Shown: in pieces, positions 59,201 to 64,000 of the stretch
Position numbering within the stretch: the stretch's first letter is position 1
How the letters are laid out: each line of letters starts with the position of its first letter
Source: MH13 sp040219355
GTDB taxonomy: Bacteria > Pseudomonadota > Alphaproteobacteria > Rhizobiales > MH13
Direction of reading: 5' to 3'
Length of the DNA stretch: 64,000 bases
Assembly: GCA_040219355.1 (NCBI GenBank)
Contig: JAVJSN010000003.1
Coordinates: 124,001 to 188,000, forward strand
Notes under the pieces: model-generated
What the model saw: only the letters and a program-made list of their open reading frames with translations
What the model was told of the DNA's origin: nothing
The model's database searches: none
Program-made: the position numbers and the translations under genes

Positions 59201-60111
59201 GTTTTGTCTTGCCGTTCCACACGCGGCTCGATCTTACACGTTGCGGCATCCAGCGATGTGCCGAACCAAGCGACAACCAGCGCCACGCGTTCCAAGTTGG
59301 GGCAAAGCGCTTGCAACTGGTCTAGCGAGGCTTGCCAATCGGTGGTGGCGGATGTGTCGTGAGTGTTCTCGGCCTCTGTCACACCGTAGCCAGATGCACG
59401 TACCACTGGGTCTGGGTGGTAGCCGAACTCAGTCGCCCCTGGGATCATGGTGATCGCGCGCACACGGTCCTCTAGCCCACCAACAGGGCGGATGATCTCA
59501 AAGGAAAGCTGTGGAAGGCGGTTGCCATAAGGTTCCAGCGGCATGCGCTCGAACACAACGTAAGCGGTGTCTTTGAAGGCCGGGATCGTGCCCTCTTTGG
59601 AAGCGATCAACGGGTCAACGGATTGGTCAGCACCGCCTCGGTGCAGGCGCATGGTCACGGTGTTGCGATCCAGCGGTTTTCCGTCAGCCCAAATCCGTCC
59701 AATGCTTGCGATCTGTCCTTCGCACAGGCCAATCGCGAAGTTGGCAAAATAGCTATAGCTGGTTGTGGTCGTGGTTGCTTGCCCTCCACCGCCGCCTCCC
59801 CCGCCCTTGCCACCGGTTTTGTGACGGGTCGTGGTTTTCACCTCTTCATAACGGGTCGCCCAGATGATCTGTCCTGCCAGACGGGTTCGCCCGAAGGTCA
59901 GCGGTATTGCTGCCCCTTCGGTCGAGGTTTGCACGTCTAGGTTTTGCAAACGACGCCCTTCGGCGTGCGAGGACGTTGAACCAGCGAACAGATGGTTATC
60001 GATGACACTGCCAGCAAAGGAACCAATCGCCTTACCGATGATGGCGCCTGTCGGACCGCCTAGCGTGCCGCCAACGGCGCTGCCTATCGAACCGAGGACG
60101 AGCGTGGCCAT
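56230..60111 (-). CDS. gene transfer agent tail/host-specificity protein (GTA TIM-barrel and baseplate fold), RcGTA g15-like
   Basis: The 1293-residue protein is close in length to Rhodobacter capsulatus GTA g15, the large tip protein of the GTA tail. A glycine-rich start (GSIGSAVGGTLGGPTGAIIGKAIG) precedes an adhesive part. A GTA TIM-barrel-like domain covers about residues 430-730 (MADLANQAEGVDAFMLGSEMRGIS, ITYGADWTEYANHQPADGSGD, IWMTEFGAPAVDLGGNQPSAF). A phage-tail baseplate domain follows at about 790-960. A poly-glycine run (GGKGGGGGGGG) lies near residue 100. GGAG lies 8 bases before the ATG. It is the last gene of the GTA group, 37 bp before the FeuN-like frame. Confidence 0.93.
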   Translation of the reverse strand: MATLVLGSIGSAVGGTLGGPTGAIIGKAIGSFAGSVIDNHLFAGSTSSHAEGRRLQNLDVQTSTEGAAIPLTFGRTRLAGQIIWATRYEEVKTTTRHKTGGKGGGGGGGGQATTTTTSYSYFANFAIGLCEGQIASIGRIWADGKPLDRNTVTMRLHRGGADQSVDPLIASKEGTIPAFKDTAYVVFERMPLEPYGNRLPQLSFEIIRPVGGLEDRVRAITMIPGATEFGYHPDPVVRASGYGVTEAENTHDTSATTDWQASLDQLQALCPNLERVALVVAWFGTSLDAATCKIEPRVERQDKTTSIQWSVAGLSRSQAATVSLHDGRPAYGSTPSDASVIAAIRDLKARGIKVTLMPFIMMDVPADNTLTDPWTGTASQPAYPWRGQITVSPAPGQVGSPDASAAAASAVGAFVGTQSPSASEWSFRRFILHMADLANQAEGVDAFMLGSEMRGISTVRDAPGSYPFVDALVDLATDVRAKLGSATIITYGADWTEYANHQPADGSGDLTFHLDPLWASPNIDVIGIDQYQPITDWRHDPDHLDRALGDGPHDPAVIEAGLTSGENHDWYYASDVDRAAQVRTPITDGAYNEPWVFASKDLVSWWSKPHHNRVGGVRQASPTAYVPGQKPIWMTEFGAPAVDLGGNQPSAFPSDKPDNDSLPFGSKGYRDDAQQRAILDTALKLWSEEGSTANPLSPVDGRAMIDPSAVHLWTWDARPFPLFPHASDIWSDGVNWTRGHWLNGRLGAGSLGSVILALCKHFDLPPMDVGGVHGMIEGYTLSKPTKARIAFDDLSAVFALDIVPKANSAKVTMRKGAPLAHVAQEGLVAPAEGPLITVAREDRELLPRQVTLGFASTLHDYQTGVVRSARADGVVGPDQFRSLAVNLDPRSAGQIVERMRQEQIVGASTLRFTLPPSLRALEPGDVIDVQVDEDVTPIRVAIDRLIDGAERTAEAHCVDPSLYDLAPDGDLSTQVALRPVFGPPDCIVLDLPSQTSVSNTAHNVKLAAFASPWPGSLDVYAGSEAAGFDFVQSIATPSLTGVQVDDLAPGPVAYPHRGGAFLLDAPTGSLSSITQQTLLAGGNLAALVSAGGLEVIQFASAELVEEGRYRVSNLVRGLGGTEEAASSITPAGARFVLLDENPVDVNLTAQALISGTTLRAEPHSGGVGTFSRTDVTFTAIPRSLEPLAPVHLRAAKASDGAVTISWIRRSRGATDLWELASTPLNEEAEQYRLTVFHGETRLREVEVTEPHWAYSAANQAADGLSGGETLSVHVAQLGTGGRLGALRTLDVML

Positions 60112-60121
60112 GGCGGATCTC

Positions 60122-60595
60122 CTAAGTGTTCAGGCTGTTGGGAAAGGCAAAAGATGTCGCAATATGCGCGACCCAGGGCGCCAGGTTGGAGCGGACGACC
60201 CGGCCACCCTCATAAGCGTGGACGATGGTGGTGTCGGGCATCAGGATCGCCAAATGAGAGGCCGGCCAGCGGCTACGCCAGCGCAGCGCCAACACGTCTC
60301 CCGGCACCGCATCAGCTGGATTTTGTTCGGTTAGAAACTGGCGCAATCCGTCCAGCAAAGGTTCGCCATCGGCATGCTGCGCCCAGCTACGCTGGTCATG
60401 GCGGGCCAGCTCTAATGGTGTTGCGGAAACCGCGTTCCAAACACCAACAATCAGCCCCAAGCAATCAGCGCCGACACCGCGTTTGCTGGCCTGGTGGCAA
60501 TAGGGTGTGCCGATCCAGCGCACCGCTTCGGCAAGGATCGCCTCACGATGAGGTAGGACTGGCAGTTCTGGCTTGGGCAGGGCGGCTGTGCTCAT
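60122..60595 (-). CDS. gene transfer agent NlpC/P60 family peptidase, RcGTA g14-like
   Basis: The 157-residue cysteine peptidase cuts peptidoglycan peptides and is thought to help the GTA tail pass the recipient wall. WIGTPYCHQASKRGVGADCLGLIVGVW contains the catalytic cysteine (ADCLGL). ASHLAILM supplies the histidine, and a third polar residue is expected in VHAYEGG. No signal peptide is present, as expected for a particle component. It sits between the g13-like and g15-like genes; the g13-like stop overlaps its start as ATGA. Confidence 0.93.
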   Translation of the reverse strand: MSTAALPKPELPVLPHREAILAEAVRWIGTPYCHQASKRGVGADCLGLIVGVWNAVSATPLELARHDQRSWAQHADGEPLLDGLRQFLTEQNPADAVPGDVLALRWRSRWPASHLAILMPDTTIVHAYEGGRVVRSNLAPWVAHIATSFAFPNSLNT

Positions 60596-61473
60596 GTTTG
60601 CAAGCTCCGACCATCCAGATTTCCGTCATTGCTGGCGGGATAAGAAAGCGCGAAATCATCACCGGGCATGAACGGAAAGCCGCGAAAATTCACGCCGTTG
60701 GAAAAGCGCTCTTTACAGGTGGCGAAACTCTTGTCGCACCCTGCTTTCAGTGTGACCTGCGCTCCGACCTCCAAAGGCGTGATCGGCGTCTGCCACAAGG
60801 TGATGCGCGCTGTCGTGCCATCCACTGCGTAGGAGCGCACACGGACTGGTGTGTCGTCACCCTGAATGTAGGTCCCGCCGTCAAAATGACCATCGGCTTG
60901 GCCATCAGGTGCCGCCAGCAAAAAGACATGCGGTTCCAGCACCGCATCGATGGTGGTTTGTGTGGTGAAGGTGGGCTGATGGAGGTCTATTCCGCAGCGC
61001 GCATCACCCAGTTCGGCATCGCATCTGGCGGAAAACACCCGTCCACGCACCCGATCAAACGCGGCAAACGGTCCACGCACCTCCGCTTGAAACAGCCCAT
61101 CGCGACTGGTGACTTCTCCCAGCGCGCCGGACGACAAACGCTCATAGGCAATCGGGTTTTGCCAATCGACGAGCAGAGTTTCGACCTTGGCCCCATCATA
61201 GCGACCGGCCAGCAAGTCATCCGGGGTGATACGGTCATCGGTGAGCGCGGCGCGCAGATCCCATTCGCCCGCTGATGGGCCAAGAGCGGAACTTTCCTGG
61301 CTGGCTTCGAAGCCATCAGTGGGCAGAAATGTGCTGCCATCAACCTCCACAGCGGCGTCGTGATCGGTAAAGCCTAGAACCTGTCCATCCGTGCGCGTGA
61401 GCTGAACGCAGCGGCAAAGCGTCGTGCAGCCAGACGCAAGGCCGGCGGCAAGATCGGTTTGCAGCTCACGCAT
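60592..61473 (-). CDS. gene transfer agent DUF2163 protein (tail hub), RcGTA g13-like
   Basis: The 293-residue protein matches DUF2163/phage_BR0599-type GTA proteins. TTLCRCVQLTRTDGQVLGFTDHD near the N-terminus and the C-terminal AGCDKSFATCKERFSNGVNFRGFPFMPGDDF are diagnostic. Several cysteines in the C-terminal part are conserved, and in RcGTA this gene product carries an iron-sulfur cluster in the hub. It overlaps the g12-like gene by 8 bp and the g14-like gene by 4 bp. Confidence 0.93.
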   Translation of the reverse strand: MRELQTDLAAGLASGCTTLCRCVQLTRTDGQVLGFTDHDAAVEVDGSTFLPTDGFEASQESSALGPSAGEWDLRAALTDDRITPDDLLAGRYDGAKVETLLVDWQNPIAYERLSSGALGEVTSRDGLFQAEVRGPFAAFDRVRGRVFSARCDAELGDARCGIDLHQPTFTTQTTIDAVLEPHVFLLAAPDGQADGHFDGGTYIQGDDTPVRVRSYAVDGTTARITLWQTPITPLEVGAQVTLKAGCDKSFATCKERFSNGVNFRGFPFMPGDDFALSYPASNDGNLDGRSLQT

Positions 61474-62113
61474 CGGTCGGCTCCTTCAGGAATACTTCTT
61501 TCAAAGCAATGGTGGGCAGCGACCCGGCTTTGAAAGCCGTCAGATCAATGTTCAAAGTGTCGGTATCGAATCGACAGGGCACATCGAACAGGAACCCTGC
61601 GGTGACCACTGCACCCATTGCCGGAATGGACCCTGGACCAAAGGTAAGGATGCCAGTTTCTAGATCGACTGAGATGTTGGTCGTGGCCATGCCATCCACG
61701 GCCACTGCAACCGAGCCAGCTACCGGCAGACGAATGGGCCGCGCGAGTGCATCGCTGGTATGTTTGACCAACTGGAAGGCCGCCGTGATGCCATCGCCGG
61801 TTCCGAGCACCTGATCAGATGGGTCTGGGACTTTACCCGGCGCGCAGGATGCATGGTCCAGTGGATCGCGAAAGCGAAATGCATAGAGCTCGCCAAGCCG
61901 CGCTTCAAAGAAACTTTGCACGGCATAGAGATCGTCGAGCGAGCGCACGCCTCCGCCCGCATCATAAGTGCGCTTGGCGTGTTTCCAGCGCGTGTTGCGC
62001 TCCTCATGGCCGGAGCCAAGGGTTATGATATCCGTCTGCCGGTGCGTGGTGACGCGCGCACCTCGTGCCACCGGTACCGGAAAGCTGACATCATGAAAGC
62101 CTGGGATACTCAT
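61466..62113 (-). CDS. gene transfer agent DUF2460 protein (distal tail), RcGTA g12-like
   Basis: The 215-residue protein is a DUF2460/TIGR02217 family distal tail subunit. It opens with GFHDVSFPVPVARGARVTTHRQTDIITLGSGHEERN, the strongly conserved start of the family. GGGVRSLDDLYAVQSFFEARLGELYAFRFRDPLDH follows, with VPCRFDTDTLNIDLTAF near the end. In the particle it forms the ring between tail tube and hub. It lies 9 bp after the tape-measure gene. Confidence 0.95.
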   Translation of the reverse strand: MSIPGFHDVSFPVPVARGARVTTHRQTDIITLGSGHEERNTRWKHAKRTYDAGGGVRSLDDLYAVQSFFEARLGELYAFRFRDPLDHASCAPGKVPDPSDQVLGTGDGITAAFQLVKHTSDALARPIRLPVAGSVAVAVDGMATTNISVDLETGILTFGPGSIPAMGAVVTAGFLFDVPCRFDTDTLNIDLTAFKAGSLPTIALKEVFLKEPTDA

Positions 62114-62122
62114 CGTCGCCTC

Positions 62123-62512
62123 CTAGAGCCCGCGCTGGCCGCGCGAGACGGCGCGGGCAAGCGAGGCCATCAGCTGGGTTTCTGATCCCTGGAAACTCGA
62201 CGCATCTGGGGTCGCGACATTGACGTTGAAGATGTTGGCCGCTCCGCCCGTCACGCCACCGATGGCGGCGCCAACGAGGCTTTCGCCCAACGAGCCAACC
62301 AGATTGTAGGCTTCACCCATGGCAGAGTTCAGCGCGCTATTGGATTGGGTGAGGATCAGCTGTTGCAGCAAACCATCCAGCTCCTTTCCCTCAACAAGGG
62401 CTTTGGCGAGGCTTTTGGTCAGCTCGCCAGAAAGGCTTGTAACATCGGATTGCAGATCGCTGAGCTCCTCTCGCAAACCGGCGGTGAACTCAGCAGGTCT
62501 TGTGTCGGTCAT
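62123..62512 (-). CDS. gene transfer agent tape-measure-like tail protein, RcGTA g11-like, short
   Basis: The 129-residue protein starts with LREELSDLQSDVTSLSGELTKSLAKAL, helical like tape-measure proteins. A glycine-rich membrane-active stretch follows (GESLVGAAIGGVTGGAANIF), and it ends in arginine-containing ARAVSRGQRGL, the usual tail of this family. The R. capsulatus g11 protein is, as I recall, about 219 residues, so this copy is clearly shorter. I start at MTDTRPAEFT (62512), which overlaps the upstream gene by 23 bp; the frame running on to 62551 is proline- and arginine-rich shadow. Order and neighbours leave little doubt about identity. Confidence 0.85.
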   Translation of the reverse strand: MTDTRPAEFTAGLREELSDLQSDVTSLSGELTKSLAKALVEGKELDGLLQQLILTQSNSALNSAMGEAYNLVGSLGESLVGAAIGGVTGGAANIFNVNVATPDASSFQGSETQLMASLARAVSRGQRGL

Positions 62513-62726
62513 TGGGCATCTCCGGCGGGGTCGCATTGTCGGGGAAGGCACGCATCAGCACGACCAGATCATCAGGTGTAGGTGCCCTGCTGGCAGTGGA
62601 TGGGCACGCAAGGCGCGCGGCGCGGCGCACATCGGGCAAGGTCAGCGACCAAACGGTTTCAAGCGTCGCAAAGCGCTGGCGCACCAGCCAATCCGCAAGT
62701 CTGTCGAGGGTCGGCTGGGTGCTCAT
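62490..62726 (-). CDS. gene transfer agent tail assembly protein, TIGR02216/rcc01693-like
   Basis: The 78-residue protein corresponds to the small gene between g10 and g11 in RcGTA-type clusters (sometimes called g10.1). TIGR02216 members have a conserved start, LRLA-type, around a tryptophan, with a proline preceding the end; here RLADWLVRQRFATLETVWSLTLPDVRRAARLA. It is thought to act as a tail assembly chaperone together with the g10 product, possibly through the kind of overlap seen in phage tail chaperone pairs. Its start overlaps the g10-like stop as ATGA, and its end overlaps the tape-measure gene by 23 bp. Assignment is largely by position and size. Confidence 0.75.
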   Translation of the reverse strand: MSTQPTLDRLADWLVRQRFATLETVWSLTLPDVRRAARLACPSTASRAPTPDDLVVLMRAFPDNATPPEMPNDRHKTC

Positions 62727-63031
62727 GGTGCGAACGTCACGCGCATGAGTTCGACATAGGCAGCGCGCAGTGCGAGCGGTTTGCCAATGTCGGCCAGCAA
62801 CGCATCGACGCCCTGCCGATCAACATCACCTCCGGCCACCAGAGACTCTGTCAGAACGGTTTGTAGTTGGCTGGCCGTCAGATCACTGCCCAGTAGCTGC
62901 TTGGTGAGGGCGCCCAGATTTTCGGCTTCGAACGCTGTTTCAATGCGGGCCAAAGCATCCAGCGTGAGGCGAAGCGTGTAAGTGCCGTTCGGGCCTTCCA
63001 GGCAGGCGTCACCACGATAGCGGTTGGCCAT
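62723..63031 (-). CDS. gene transfer agent tail tube chaperone (TAC_11 family), RcGTA g10-like
   Basis: The 102-residue protein matches the GTA family of tail assembly chaperones: MANRYRGDACLEGPNG, LRLTLDALARIETAFEAENLGALTKQL and a helical C-terminus. The LTLDALARIE block is shared widely by phage tail chaperones. Its ATG shares one base with the stop of the major tail protein gene (TGATG), so translation is coupled. The function in assembly of the tail tube is inferred from family and order. Confidence 0.9.
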   Translation of the reverse strand: MANRYRGDACLEGPNGTYTLRLTLDALARIETAFEAENLGALTKQLLGSDLTASQLQTVLTESLVAGGDVDRQGVDALLADIGKPLALRAAYVELMRVTFAP

Positions 63032-63447
63032 CAGGATGCTGCGCCAAAGGTCAACGCACCGGCGGATTCGAGCACCATTTCAAACGTGATCGCGTCATCA
63101 TGGCGCCCGGCATAATCCAGTGCCGTCACAAGAAATGGCCCCTCAATGGTGCCAAAATCGGGGATCACCACCTGCCAGGTGGTCACTGCGCCATCGAAGA
63201 ACAGGCCGCGCACACGGGCATCCGACGCCGCATCGCGAAAGAGACCCGATCCGGAAATCTTGCCGTGGCGCAGACCAGCGTCTCCGATCAGCTCGCGCCA
63301 GCGGCCCTCGCTTTGACCATGGGTGACGTTCACCAGCTCTTGCGCCAAGCCGATGGCGCGAGCGCGCAGGCCACCAACTGTATCGAATTGATCGGTCTGG
63401 GCGTTGTGGACTTTTAGCAGCAGATTGCGTCCGGACTGGGCGGTCAT
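63031..63447 (-). CDS. gene transfer agent major tail protein, TP901-1 family, RcGTA g9-like
   Basis: The 138-residue protein forms the stacked hexamers of the tail tube. It follows the TP901-1 family pattern: AQSGRNLLLKVHNAQTDQFDTVGGLRAR at the start, RWRELIGDAGLRHGKISGSGLFRDAASDARVRGLFFDGAV in the middle and DYAGRHDDAITFEMVLESAGALTF at the end. It lies 14 bp after the DUF3168 gene. Length and order match RcGTA g9. Confidence 0.95.
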   Translation of the reverse strand: MTAQSGRNLLLKVHNAQTDQFDTVGGLRARAIGLAQELVNVTHGQSEGRWRELIGDAGLRHGKISGSGLFRDAASDARVRGLFFDGAVTTWQVVIPDFGTIEGPFLVTALDYAGRHDDAITFEMVLESAGALTFGAAS

Positions 63448-63461
63448 GTTGGCCTCGCGGG

Positions 63462-63848
63462 TTAGATGGCATCGCCAAGGTCGATCAGCAGCTCGATCGA
63501 GAGGTCGGCGCGTTCCAGATTGTGATTTGGCTCGTGGGCAAAACGGGTGCTCACCACGCGCTGCACAACGCTTGTTGCGCCGGTGATCGTCAGCGGCGTT
63601 TCAAGCATCACCGCGATGGCATCAGTCGCCTCACTAAGTGTCGCAAAGCTGCCTGTGCGGCTGGTGAGCGCTAGGGAAATGGAAACCTGCGCTCCGTTCG
63701 AGGCGTTGGTCGACCAAGGCTCCTCGCTCACCGGGCCCACACGAATATGCGGCAGATTGCGCGGTCGCGCGGGGCGATCCGAGAGGGTGAAGGCGGCCAG
63801 CGCCGGTTCATCATTCAGCGCAGCGACAAGGGCGTGTACGGCTTTCAT
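63462..63848 (-). CDS. gene transfer agent DUF3168 protein (tail terminator), RcGTA g8-like
   Basis: The 128-residue protein is a DUF3168 family member, which caps the tail and joins it to the head. AVHALVAALNDEPALAAF starts the domain, RPARPRNLPHIRVGPVSEEPWSTN and TRFAHEPNHNLERADLSIELLIDLG are the later conserved parts. I start at MKAVHAL (63848), whose ATG overlaps the stop of the head-closure gene as ATGA. The 34 codons before it in the same frame are shadow. Confidence 0.92.
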   Translation of the reverse strand: MKAVHALVAALNDEPALAAFTLSDRPARPRNLPHIRVGPVSEEPWSTNASNGAQVSISLALTSRTGSFATLSEATDAIAVMLETPLTITGATSVVQRVVSTRFAHEPNHNLERADLSIELLIDLGDAI

Positions 63849-64000
63849 AACGCCACCTCGCGAACTGCACACAGATCGAATGGATCGACCGAAGTACCGC
63901 GCTGCACGGCGATCACTTCCAGCGCGCGCGTGCCGCCCAACGCATCCCATTGCAGCCGCCAGCCGACTGGCGGGGCCATGCCAATGCGCGTGCGCACAGT
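63845..64000 (-). CDS. gene transfer agent head closure protein, C-terminal fragment (cut by window edge), RcGTA g7-like
   Basis: Only the last 51 codons are inside the window. Read on the minus strand they include RTRIGMAPPVGWRLQWD, then GTRALEVIAVQRGTSVDPF and a final REVAL before a TGA that overlaps the next start. A W-R-L-x-W-D strand followed by LEVIAV is the C-terminal half of phage head-tail adaptor (head closure) proteins. Position directly before the DUF3168 gene agrees with RcGTA g7. The head genes must lie beyond 64000. Confidence 0.75.
   Translation of the reverse strand, partial: TVRTRIGMAPPVGWRLQWDALGGTRALEVIAVQRGTSVDPFDLCAVREVAL

Noticed and set aside
60154..61275. 373-codon plus-strand frame across the g13/g14-like genes.
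   Set aside because: Lies opposite two GTA genes with strong family motifs; composition and lack of domains mark it as a shadow.
56230..64000. Phage tail genes as a prophage.
   Set aside because: Gene set, order and proteins (DUF2163, DUF2460, TIM-barrel tip protein, NlpC/P60) are those of RcGTA-like agents; no integrase or attachment repeats in view.

Overview
The window reads as a chromosomal segment of an alphaproteobacterium, most likely order Hyphomicrobiales (Rhizobiales) and possibly marine. This is inferred from gene families and gene order: ccmIEFH (cycHJKL) beside a FeuPQ-type two-component pair, then degP, a second two-component pair, glnE and a PleC-type kinase, plus cobS with DUF1289, an RcGTA-like gene transfer agent cluster, and GANTC sites of the CcrM type. 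Coding density is high, with many 1-8 bp ATGA-type overlaps. I saw no rRNA, CRISPR array, insertion sequence or integrase.

Layout. 1-10.4 kb holds housekeeping genes: the start of rpiA, gph, a tRNA-Val(CAC), a trehalose operon (otsB-otsA with a small membrane protein and DUF971), moaA, a DMT exporter, a LysR regulator, a Bcr/CflA exporter behind an attenuator-like leader, and an Mrp/ApbC iron-sulfur carrier. 10.7-14.2 kb holds an amino-acid-type ABC importer without its ATPase, and a 3-hydroxyisobutyrate-dehydrogenase-like enzyme. 14.2-26.1 kb is a catabolic block. On the minus strand are a DeoR-type regulator, TRAP transporter QMP, a PuuA-like glutamine synthetase, an aldehyde dehydrogenase and an iron alcohol dehydrogenase. 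Divergent on the plus strand are a GlpA-like protein, a GlpB-like protein and a GlpK-like kinase.

26.1-38.3 kb holds an Lrp regulator, a uracil-DNA glycosylase-like protein, a frameshifted PdhS-type kinase, a lysine-rich orphan, cobT and cobS, DUF1289, a truncated membrane stub of an aspartic protease, a TauE/SafE permease, pepN, and a PleC-like kinase whose upstream region carries four GANTC sites in 45 bp.

38.3-56.2 kb, all on the minus strand, is an envelope, nitrogen and cytochrome block: EF-hand protein, glnE, a sensor/regulator pair, degP, a hydrolase-OsmC fusion, ccmH, ccmF, ccmE and ccmI, an unknown 477-residue protein, a glycine-zipper lipoprotein, feuQ, feuP and a FeuN-like protein. 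56.2-64 kb is the tail half of a gene transfer agent cluster (genes corresponding to RcGTA g7 to g15), cut by the window edge at the head-closure gene.

The most unusual points are the GANTC cluster before the PleC-like kinase, the leader before the Bcr/CflA exporter, the frameshifted second kinase, the protease stub without protease, the 37-bp junction between the GTA cluster and the feu genes, and the short GTA tape-measure protein.
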